Shown piece after piece: positions 34,460 to 41,964 of a DNA stretch of 62,146 nucleotides. The notes under the pieces are model-generated. The model ran no database searches, was not told where the DNA came from, and saw nothing but the letters and a program-made list of their open reading frames with translations. A program made the position numbers and the translations under genes. The DNA comes from Nocardia fusca NBRC 14340 (lineage in GTDB: Bacteria; Actinomycetota; Actinomycetes; Mycobacteriales; Mycobacteriaceae), in assembly GCF_001618425.1 (NCBI RefSeq), contig NZ_BDCU01000069.1, positions 1-62,146 on the forward strand, in the 5' to 3' direction. Position 1 is the first letter of the stretch; each line of letters begins with the position of its first letter.

Positions 34460-35476
34460 TCAGGCGGCTGCGAGAAAGTGTTGGGTTCCGGTGTCGAGGG
34501 TTTGGATCGCGGCCTCGGCACGAACCCAGTCGTGGCACGAATGCTGCTCGGCATAGGCGGCGCGAGTTGGGTAGACGGTGGCGCGCCACTGCGAGATCAA
34601 GGCCCGTTGCACACAGCGGGCGGCGGCGGCCGCGGCGAGGGTGCGGAGCTGGGTCGGTTCGACGTCGTGAACGCCGAGGAAACCTCGCACATGCGCGGAC
34701 GCCAATGTCCACGGGTCTGCGAGACGGTGGTCGAGGAGGTTGGACACCGCGACCGCGAGGTCGTAGAGCACCGGCGCGATATGCACGTCACCGAAGTCGA
34801 TGACGCCGGTGACGAAGCCCGGGGCGGCCGGGTTCGCCAGTACGTTGTGCACGCTGTAGTCGCCGTGCACGACCTGTCGCGCTCCGCCCTCGGCCACGGG
34901 ACGGACGACGCTGGTGAAATGGCCGACCACCTGAGTGGCCAGCCGGGCGTGTGACCGCGGGGGCGTGATGCGGTCGGCGAGCTCGGGCAGCCCGGACAGA
35001 TCCCAGAGGAGCCGGCGGGCAGCGGCGGGGTGCCGGAAGCCGGCGAGCGCCGCGGTGACCTCGCCGTGGACGGTGCCCACGCGCTCCGTCCGCTCAGGGC
35101 TGAGCCGCTGCTCGGCGAGGCCGGTGCCCGGCAGGCAGGAGATGACGTAGACCAGACGGTCGGGCCCGCCGCCCGGTCGTTCCCACCGGGTGATCGTCTC
35201 GCCCGCAGGGGTCGGCACGGCGACCGGCACCGGGACCGTCGTGGCTCGGGTGAGGTAATCGGTCACCGCGAGCTGGAGCTCGACGATTGCACGCGGCTCG
35301 CCGGGAGCGCAGACCTTGACGATCAGGTCCGCGGCCGACGTGCCGGACGCACGATAGGTCTCGTCACGCTCGGAGCCGAGGCGGGTGAGCGCGACATCGA
35401 TGGCGTAGTGCTCACGCAGGTACTCTGCGAGCTCGTGCTCGAGCACTCCCGGTGGCTCGGTCAACTGGCGATCCAT
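34460..35476 (-). CDS. APH-family small-molecule kinase
   Basis: A 338-residue aminoglycoside-phosphotransferase-fold kinase. The catalytic loop is QVVHGDYSVHNVLANP (HxDxxxxN) and the metal motif GVIDFGDVHIAP. It is followed by the AGXT2L-like PLP enzyme 35 bases on. In animals the equivalent pair is hydroxylysine kinase plus phospho-lyase, and elsewhere these domains occur fused. I infer that it phosphorylates the hydroxyl of an amino alcohol or hydroxy amino acid; antibiotic resistance is unlikely in this context. The ATG at 35476 overlaps the end of the SDR gene by 16 bases. Confidence 0.83.
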   Translation of the reverse strand: MDRQLTEPPGVLEHELAEYLREHYAIDVALTRLGSERDETYRASGTSAADLIVKVCAPGEPRAIVELQLAVTDYLTRATTVPVPVAVPTPAGETITRWERPGGGPDRLVYVISCLPGTGLAEQRLSPERTERVGTVHGEVTAALAGFRHPAAARRLLWDLSGLPELADRITPPRSHARLATQVVGHFTSVVRPVAEGGARQVVHGDYSVHNVLANPAAPGFVTGVIDFGDVHIAPVLYDLAVAVSNLLDHRLADPWTLASAHVRGFLGVHDVEPTQLRTLAAAAAARCVQRALISQWRATVYPTRAAYAEQHSCHDWVRAEAAIQTLDTGTQHFLAAA

Positions 35477-36222
35477 CCGCCGTCGATCAGCAGGGACGAC
35501 CCGTGGATGTAGGACGCGGCCGGTGAGGCGAGGAAGACGACCGCGGGTGCGATATCGCCGACCTCCCCGAGGCGCCCGGCGGGGGTGGCCGCGAGCATCT
35601 GCCTCTCGTAGTCCGGGTCGGCGAGCAGGTGCTCGTTGATGCTGGTCCGGATATTCCCAGGTGCGACCGCATTGACGCGGATACCCCGCGGAGCGAGTTC
35701 GGCAGTAAGCGCCTTGACCAGGAGCTCGACCGCGCCCTTGGTAGCGCAGTAGGCCGTCGAATTGGGGAACCCGGCGTAGCCGCAGATCGAGGAGACGAAG
35801 ATGATCGACGAGCCCTCGCCGAGGTGGGCGGTGGCAGCGCGGGCGAGCCGGAATGGCGCCCGCACGTTGGCGTCCCACTGATCGTCGAGGTTCTGGTCGG
35901 TTGTCTCGAGGAACGGTGCCGGGGTGAAAACACCGGCGGCGTTGACGAGGATGTCGACCCGGCCGAACCGGTCCAGCGCACGTCGTACGACGGCCTCCGG
36001 TGCGGCCTCGTCGGTGAGGTCCACGCTGAGGGTCTCGGCCCGGTTCCCGTCCGCCCCCAGGCGCGCAGCGCCGGCGGCCAGCCGCTCCTCGTGCCGGCCC
36101 ACCAGGAGGACCTCGGCGCCGGCTCGGTGCATCTCGCGGGCGATCTCGGCGCCGATTCCGGAGCTGGCGCCGGTGACGACGGCAACCTTGCCGGACAGGG
36201 TGTCGGGATTGACAGGACTCAT
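35461..36222 (-). CDS. Short-chain dehydrogenase/reductase
   Basis: A 253-residue classical SDR: KVAVVTGASSGIGAEIAREM, NAAGVFTPAPFL, IFVSSICGYAGFPNSTAYCATKGA (Ser, Tyr, Lys) and PGNIRTSINEHLL. NAD(P) preference is unclear; the second strand ends VLLVGRHEERLA, and the Arg may favour NADP. ATG 36222 has AAGGAAG ahead. The gene overlaps the kinase downstream. It presumably interconverts an alcohol and ketone in the pathway. Confidence 0.85.
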   Translation of the reverse strand: MSPVNPDTLSGKVAVVTGASSGIGAEIAREMHRAGAEVLLVGRHEERLAAGAARLGADGNRAETLSVDLTDEAAPEAVVRRALDRFGRVDILVNAAGVFTPAPFLETTDQNLDDQWDANVRAPFRLARAATAHLGEGSSIIFVSSICGYAGFPNSTAYCATKGAVELLVKALTAELAPRGIRVNAVAPGNIRTSINEHLLADPDYERQMLAATPAGRLGEVGDIAPAVVFLASPAASYIHGSSLLIDGGWIAS

Positions 36223-36285
36223 GGACAGTACTTCCTTTCGGATATGTGGTCGGTCGTGACGAAAGGTGGTGGCGTGCGGCGCAGG

Positions 36286-37239
36286 TCAGTCCGGGACGAG
36301 CACGACCTTGCCGAAGGCGCGCCCCGACTCCGCCCGGGTATGGGCCTGCGCTGCCGCGCTCATCGGAAAGACTCGGTCGAGCTTGGGCCGCAGCACGCCC
36401 CGCCGCACCATGTCCGACACTGCCTGCATGCCGGCACGATCGGCGTCCGCGAGCATGCCGACCACCCGGATTCCGTGCCGGCGGGCCTCATCCACCAAAA
36501 CCTCGCGTCCGGTGGGCATCAGAGTGACCAGCGTGCCGCCCGGCCGGAGCACCGTGAGCGAGCGGTTCGTGACCTCGCCACCGACCGTGTCGAGTACGAC
36601 ATCCACGTCCGAGAGCTCGGCCTCGAAAGCGGTCGTGCGGTAGTCGAGAAGCTCGTGGGCACCGATCTCGCGGAGGTAGTCGTGCTTCGAGGCGCTCGCG
36701 GTGCCGATCACCACTGCGCCCCGGTCGCGGGCGATTTGCACGGCGAGGTGACCGACACCGCCCGCGGCGCCGTGGATGAGCACCCGCTGCCCGGCCCGGA
36801 TCCGCGCGCGTTCGACCAGTGCCTGCCACGCGGTGAGCGAGGCGAGTGGGAGAGCTCCGGCCTGCACGTGATCGAGTCCGGTGGGCTTGTGCACGAGTGC
36901 CCGAGCAGGGGCGAGCACGAGTTCGGCGTGTGCTCCATGACCGTGGGGATAGGGCAGCATCCCGAAGACCTCGTCGCCGGGGCGGAAATCGGCGACACCG
37001 TAGCCGATCTCCGCCACGACACCGGATACGTCCCACCCGAGCACGAAAGGCGGGGGACCGAGAAAGATCCGCCGCGATCTGTGCTTGAGGTCCGTCGGGT
37101 TGAGACCGGCGGCTCCCACCCGTACCAAAACCTGGTTGGGTGTGACCCGTGGACGCGGGACCTCGGCCTGATGAAGAACCTCGGGACCACCGAGGACATC
37201 CTGGCGGACCGCCACCATCGTCTCTTTCGTCCCTGTCAC
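36286..37239 (-). CDS. Quinone-oxidoreductase-like MDR protein
   Basis: A 317-residue zinc-free MDR enzyme: EVLVRVGAAG-like QVLVRVGAAGLNPTDLKHRS, PPFVLGWDVSGVVAEIG, and the NADPH fold RVLIHGAAGGVGHLAVQIA. It reduces an enone, enoyl or quinone using NADPH. The ATG overlaps the ligase stop by four bases. Position after an acyl-CoA ligase and dehydrogenase suggests it works on an unsaturated intermediate. Confidence 0.85.
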   Translation of the reverse strand: MTGTKETMVAVRQDVLGGPEVLHQAEVPRPRVTPNQVLVRVGAAGLNPTDLKHRSRRIFLGPPPFVLGWDVSGVVAEIGYGVADFRPGDEVFGMLPYPHGHGAHAELVLAPARALVHKPTGLDHVQAGALPLASLTAWQALVERARIRAGQRVLIHGAAGGVGHLAVQIARDRGAVVIGTASASKHDYLREIGAHELLDYRTTAFEAELSDVDVVLDTVGGEVTNRSLTVLRPGGTLVTLMPTGREVLVDEARRHGIRVVGMLADADRAGMQAVSDMVRRGVLRPKLDRVFPMSAAAQAHTRAESGRAFGKVVLVPD

Positions 37240-38774
37240 GACGAGGCTCCCTCATCGCTGCGTACCCGCCCGCGAAGGACGTGCTTCAAGATCTTTCCCG
37301 AGGGGTTGCGCGGAATCTCCCCGAGCACAAGGCGGTGCGGGGCCTTGTAGTCGGCGATCAGCGCCGATACATGCGCCCGCACGTCCTCGAGCGTGAGCGC
37401 GTAGCCCGCACGAGGCGTCACGACGGCCACCACGCTCTCGCCGTACACCGGATGGGGCGCCCCGACTACCGCACAGTCCGCCACGCCGGGGTGGGCGGCC
37501 AGCGCGTTCTCGACCTCGACCGAGTACACGTTCATACCGCCGGTGATGATCATGTCCTTCATGCGGTCGACGAGTGTGATGCAGCCGTCGTCGTCGACGC
37601 GGGCCACGTCGCCGGTGTGCAACCAGCCGTCGCGCAGGGCCTGCGCCGTGGCCTCCGGGTTGTTCCAGTAGCCCTTCATCACCGATTCGCCCCGCAGGAT
37701 CACCTCGCCGGTGCTGCCGGCGGCGACGTCGCGTCCCGCGCTGTCCACGACCCTCGCCTCGGTGTTGAGGATGGCCCACCCGTTGGCACCCGGGCGCTGG
37801 GCGATGTGGTCGGGCCCGAGCCCGACGCCGCCCGGGCCGGCTTCGGTCGGTCCGCAGAGGTTGAAAAGCCGCACCCGCGGTGCCGCCTTCCGGAGTGCTT
37901 CTATTGTGGTCGGCGGCATGGGAGCCGCACCGAACAATCCGTTTCGCCAGCTCGACAGGTCCCGTCCGGCGAAGTCCGGACTGTCCAGGAGCATCCGGTA
38001 CATCGTGGGGACGCCGAAGAAGGTCGTGATCCGCTCGGACTCCATGAGGTTCAGGACGACGGCCGGGTCGAACGTATCGAGGAGCACATGAGTGGCTCCT
38101 ACCGCTGTGCCCCCGTGCAGGAAGAGGTTGAGGCCCGCGGAATGGTAGAGCGGAGCGACCTGCAGGATTCGTTCACCATCCGCCAGCCCGGCGGTCAGGC
38201 TCACGTTGAGCCCCGCCCAGATCACCCGGTGGTGGTCGAGCAGGACACCTTTGGGCCGGCCCGTGGTGCCCGAGGTGTAGAGGATTTCGGCGTCGTCGGA
38301 CTCCGCGAGCGATATCGCCGGCTCGTGGTCCGGAGCGTCGGCCATCAGGCTTTCGAGGTCGTCGGGGCGGTCCGGCAGTGGGCCGAGCGCGAGGTGGGTC
38401 CGCGGTGGTGTGGACGCCGCGGCTCGTGCTGTGTCCGCGACGGTCGCGAGACTCGGGTGGAAGACGAAGCCGGTTGCGCCGCTGTCGTCGAGCAGCCAGG
38501 TGACCTCCGGCGCCGCCATCCGGGGATTGACCGGGACGACGAGAAGGCCGAGCTTTGCCGCGGCATACAGGACGACGACGAAGTTGTCGGAGTTCGTGCT
38601 CATCACCGCGAGCCGCTCGCCCTTGACCATGCCGCGGCGGTGGAGCACCGCGGCGGCACGGTTGACCGCACTGTCGAGGGCCGCCCAGGTGATCCGCCTG
38701 CCGTTGTAGACGAGCGCGTCGCGGGTCGGAGCTCGGTGGGCTTGTCGGGCCACCAACTGGCCGAGCGTAGGCAT
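37236..38774 (-). CDS. AMP-forming acyl-CoA ligase
   Basis: A 512-residue ANL-superfamily ligase. Motifs: ILYTSGTTGRPKGVLLDH, NLCGPTEAGPGGVGLG, DGWLHTGDVARVDDDG, MIITGGMNVYSVEVEN and C-terminal Lys in PRNPSGKILKHVL. It makes an acyl-CoA from a carboxylic acid with ATP. ATG 38774 is preceded by AGGAG. With the acyl-CoA dehydrogenase just upstream and HSD10-like SDR and thiolase at the far end, it can start a beta-oxidation of the acid made by the aldehyde dehydrogenase. Confidence 0.88.
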   Translation of the reverse strand: MPTLGQLVARQAHRAPTRDALVYNGRRITWAALDSAVNRAAAVLHRRGMVKGERLAVMSTNSDNFVVVLYAAAKLGLLVVPVNPRMAAPEVTWLLDDSGATGFVFHPSLATVADTARAAASTPPRTHLALGPLPDRPDDLESLMADAPDHEPAISLAESDDAEILYTSGTTGRPKGVLLDHHRVIWAGLNVSLTAGLADGERILQVAPLYHSAGLNLFLHGGTAVGATHVLLDTFDPAVVLNLMESERITTFFGVPTMYRMLLDSPDFAGRDLSSWRNGLFGAAPMPPTTIEALRKAAPRVRLFNLCGPTEAGPGGVGLGPDHIAQRPGANGWAILNTEARVVDSAGRDVAAGSTGEVILRGESVMKGYWNNPEATAQALRDGWLHTGDVARVDDDGCITLVDRMKDMIITGGMNVYSVEVENALAAHPGVADCAVVGAPHPVYGESVVAVVTPRAGYALTLEDVRAHVSALIADYKAPHRLVLGEIPRNPSGKILKHVLRGRVRSDEGASS

Positions 38775-38839
38775 GGATATCTCCTGAAAAAAGGTGCGGG
38801 CGGGGGCGGAACTCGTTCGGACCGGCTCGTCGTACCTGC

Positions 38840-40642
38840 TCAGAGCCAGGACGGGTCGAGGTCGACGGTGGTGCGGTCGAGAGAGGCGAGCAGATCGAGC
38901 CGAGGTGCGACTCCCGGGAGCTCATACGATCGGAAGTAGCGCGCGGCCGCGCGTTTACCGCGGGCGAACGCGTCGTCCCGGTCACCGAGCGCTATGAGCT
39001 GTTCCAGCCAGATCCAGGCGAGGACGATATGTCCGGCGGCCTCCAAGTAGATCGAGGCATTAGCGAGCCGGGTGACCGGGTCGGGGTGTGCATGGAGCGG
39101 CTTCGTCACCTCCATGAGGCGCGCTCGGGCGAGGTCCAGATCGGCTGCGTGGGCCGAGATCTCGGGCCCCAGCCGCGAGGCGGCCGCGACGGTTCGCCGT
39201 ATCTCCTCGTCCAGCACTTGCAGACCTGCCCCGTCGTGTATCGACGTCTTGCGACCCAGCAGATCGATCGCCTGGATACCGTGTGTGCCCTCGTGGATCG
39301 GGTTGAGGCGGCTGTCACGGTAGTGCTGCTCGACATCGTAGTCGCGCGTGTAGCCGTATCCGCCGTGCACCTGTATGGCCAGTGAGGTTCCGTGCAGGCA
39401 CCACTGCGCGGGCCAGCTCTTCGCGATAGGTGTGAGGATGTCGAGCAGCAGCGCCGCGCGGTCGCGCTCGACACGTTCTGGTGCAGTCTCACGTTCGTCC
39501 AGCAGCCGGGCGCAGTACAGCGTCAGCCCGAGCGCTCCCTCGGCGTAGGACTTCTGGGCCAGCAGCATCCGGCGGATGTCCGCATGCTCCACGAGCGGTA
39601 CCTGCGGCAGATGCGCGGCTTTCGCATCCGGCCTGCGTCCTTGCGGACGTGTCCGCGCGTAGGCCAGCGACTTCAGGTAGGCGGTGTAGCCGAGAGCTGC
39701 GGCGCACACACCTACCTCGAGACGGACCGCGTTCATCATGTGGAACATCTGCGCGAGCCCCTCCCCCGGCGCCCCGACCAAATAGCCGACGGCACCGGCG
39801 GACCCGCCGGGCCGATGGGTTCCATCGCCGAAGCTCAACACGGTATTGACCGTGCCCCGGAATCCCATCTTGTGGTTGAGCCCGACCAGCGACACGTCGT
39901 TGCGCTCGCCGATGCTGCCGTCGTCGCCGACCAGGAACTTGGGGACGATGAACAGCGACAGACCTCGGACGCCGGATTCGCCGGCACCGGTGCGAGCCAG
40001 CACGAGGTGCACGATATTCTCGCCCAGTTCGTGGTCTCCCCCGGAGATCCACATCTTGGTGCCGGTGATGCGGTAGGTCCCGTCGTCGGCCGGGTGGGCT
40101 CGTGTCATGGTGTCGGCGAGCGAGGAACCTGCCTGCGGTTCGGACAGGCACATCGTGCCGTGGAAACGGCCCTCGAACATGGGCGTCACGAATCGGGCGA
40201 TCTGCTCCGGCGAACCGTGGGCGCAGAGGAGATGAGCGTTGGCCACGGTGAGCATGGCATATCCGTATGTGCTCACATTGGCCGCCGCGAACCATGCGGC
40301 GCAGGCCAGGTGCACGACGCGCGGCAGCTGAAGCCCGCCCACGCCGTGATCCGCGGTCACGCCGAGGAATCCCGTCTCCGCCAGCGCGTCGAGAGCCGGA
40401 CGGATCTCCGGGTGCAGGCGGACCCGGCCCTGGACCAGCCGCGGCTCGTCCGCGTCACTGCGCCGGTTGTGCGGAGCGAAGCGGTCCTGGGCCAGGTCGG
40501 CACAGAGGTCCAGGATTTCGTCGAAGGTCGACCTGGAGTGCTCCGCGAAACGCGGCCGTTCGGTGAGGTCCCCGACCCGGAGCCAGTCGTGGAGCAGGAA
40601 GTCGAGGTCGGCACGGGAAAGCAGATCGGTGGAGGCTGACAC
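38840..40642 (-). CDS. Acyl-CoA dehydrogenase (long, DmdC/FadE5-type)
   Basis: A 600-residue acyl-CoA dehydrogenase, longer than the usual ~390 because of a C-terminal helical domain. GTMCLSEPQAGSSLADTMTR and KMWISGGDHELGENIVHL form the FAD/substrate region. GYGYTRDYDVEQHYRDSRL and IHEGTHGIQAIDLLGRK carry the catalytic Glu at the DmdC-type position. It forms an enoyl-CoA using FAD. GTG 40642 is preceded by GGAGAAATG and follows the NmrA gene stop by three bases. Hydration of its product has no dedicated hydratase in this run; one may come from elsewhere, such as the gene at 7682. Confidence 0.88.
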   Translation of the reverse strand: MSASTDLLSRADLDFLLHDWLRVGDLTERPRFAEHSRSTFDEILDLCADLAQDRFAPHNRRSDADEPRLVQGRVRLHPEIRPALDALAETGFLGVTADHGVGGLQLPRVVHLACAAWFAAANVSTYGYAMLTVANAHLLCAHGSPEQIARFVTPMFEGRFHGTMCLSEPQAGSSLADTMTRAHPADDGTYRITGTKMWISGGDHELGENIVHLVLARTGAGESGVRGLSLFIVPKFLVGDDGSIGERNDVSLVGLNHKMGFRGTVNTVLSFGDGTHRPGGSAGAVGYLVGAPGEGLAQMFHMMNAVRLEVGVCAAALGYTAYLKSLAYARTRPQGRRPDAKAAHLPQVPLVEHADIRRMLLAQKSYAEGALGLTLYCARLLDERETAPERVERDRAALLLDILTPIAKSWPAQWCLHGTSLAIQVHGGYGYTRDYDVEQHYRDSRLNPIHEGTHGIQAIDLLGRKTSIHDGAGLQVLDEEIRRTVAAASRLGPEISAHAADLDLARARLMEVTKPLHAHPDPVTRLANASIYLEAAGHIVLAWIWLEQLIALGDRDDAFARGKRAAARYFRSYELPGVAPRLDLLASLDRTTVDLDPSWL

Positions 40643-40645
40643 GGC

Positions 40646-41524
40646 TCATTTCTCCGGGGTCGTCGTCATCGCCGGGCGTAGTGGGTGACGCCGGAGGAAC
40701 TCTGCGAACGAGGTGGCGTTCCGCCCCGCGAGCTGGGCAACCTCCCTGGTCACGCGGTCCTCCGCGCCGCTCGCGGTCAGCACGTCCGCGCCGACGAGCG
40801 CGTCGGCGAACGTCTGCGGGACCCCGGCATCGACGAGTTGGACGGTGCGCTCGGCGGGTGTGACCGGCCGGTAGCGGACGGGGAGACTCCATTCGGCGGC
40901 GATGGTGGCCACCAGATCGTGGTAGGACAGGGCCTGTGGCCCGGTGAGCACGTGTTCACGACTGTCGTGGTCGGCGCGCGTCAACAGTTCGGCCGCGACC
41001 GCGGCCACATCCGCCGCATCGATCCAGCCCATCCGACCGTCGCCGGCGGCGGCGACGATCTCGTGGTGTTCGCGGACCGTGACGGCGGTGGGGTGGCTAC
41101 CGAGGAAATTCTGCATGAATCCCGAGGCCAGCAGGACCGACCACTCCGGCATCTGCCCGACGGTGAGCCGTACTGCGTGCAGGCCGGGTGTCCGCAGCGG
41201 GAAGGCAGACGAGTTGAGCAGCACCGCTCGCCCGACTCCCGCGTCCCGGGCCCTGCGCAGGAAGCTCCCGACGACGTCCGCCGGGTCGGCGTCGAGCGGC
41301 GGCGGCAGCAGGTAGATGCTGTCGACGTCGCGCAGCGCCTCGTCGTAGGTCGCCGCATCGGCCCAGTCGAACCGGACCTGCCGCACTCCAGGAGCCGGCC
41401 GCTCCTGCGGGTAGTGCCGGCTCGCGACGACCACGTCCACACCGCGCCGGTGCAGGAGGTCGGTGACGACCCGCCCGGTCTGCCCCGTACCGCCTGTGAC
41501 GAGCACGGTTCCGATCGAGCTCAT
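40646..41524 (-). CDS. NmrA-like NAD(P)-binding protein
   Basis: A 292-residue atypical SDR: TVLVTGGTGQTGRVVTDLLH, then DVVVASRHYPQE, GVGRAVLLNSSAFPL and ASGFMQNFLGSHPTAV. It is related in fold to the protein at 25926 but clearly divergent. The role may be reduction or NADP sensing; no substrate is indicated. The ATG overlaps the NTF2 stop by four bases. Confidence 0.82.
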   Translation of the reverse strand: MSSIGTVLVTGGTGQTGRVVTDLLHRRGVDVVVASRHYPQERPAPGVRQVRFDWADAATYDEALRDVDSIYLLPPPLDADPADVVGSFLRRARDAGVGRAVLLNSSAFPLRTPGLHAVRLTVGQMPEWSVLLASGFMQNFLGSHPTAVTVREHHEIVAAAGDGRMGWIDAADVAAVAAELLTRADHDSREHVLTGPQALSYHDLVATIAAEWSLPVRYRPVTPAERTVQLVDAGVPQTFADALVGADVLTASGAEDRVTREVAQLAGRNATSFAEFLRRHPLRPAMTTTPEK

Positions 41525-41964
41525 GATGCGACCTCTCCGGCGGCAGGCCCGGTCGTCGCCGAGGTCTGCGTGGGATTCCAGTAGTCGCGGAAGCGGACGA
41601 TCCGGCCGTCTCGCTCCTCGAGGATCCAGACGTAGCGAACATCGTAGGGCGCACCGGACCCCACGACGGTGCCGTGCAACGCGACCTCGGCCACGATCGT
41701 GTGCGGGTCGGTCAGATGGTGAACGACGAGACTCGGGAACGATTCGATTCTGACCGCGGCTCCGATCGCCATCACGTAGTCCCGCACGGACGACGGCTCG
41801 TCCAGCCGACCGGGTCGACCGGGTGGCGCGAAGGGGAACTCGATAACGGCGTCCTCGGCGAAGAGGTCGACGTAGCCGTCGAGATCCATGGCGGCAAGAA
41901 GCTCGATCGACTGCAGCAGGACCGCGTGCGCGGGGCTGCTGACCGGGGTCTGCTGGGATGTCAC
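41521..41964 (-). CDS. NTF2-like/SnoaL-type protein
   Basis: A 147-residue cone-fold protein: LLQSIELLAAMDLDGYVDLF, AVIEFPFAPPGRPGRLD and GRIVRFRDYWNPTQTS. The GTG at 41964 has AAGGAGG six bases upstream and overlaps the hydrolase stop (GTGA). It shares the FAPP.. and DYW/YFDP pattern with the protein at 13423, so the two clusters each have one SnoaL-like protein. It may be an isomerase or a small hydrolase. Confidence 0.8.
   Translation of the reverse strand: MTSQQTPVSSPAHAVLLQSIELLAAMDLDGYVDLFAEDAVIEFPFAPPGRPGRLDEPSSVRDYVMAIGAAVRIESFPSLVVHHLTDPHTIVAEVALHGTVVGSGAPYDVRYVWILEERDGRIVRFRDYWNPTQTSATTGPAAGEVAS

Noticed and set aside
34460..35476. Aminoglycoside resistance gene
   Set aside because: The fold is APH-like, but the tight link to an AGXT2L-like PLP enzyme in a catabolic operon fits a metabolite kinase better.
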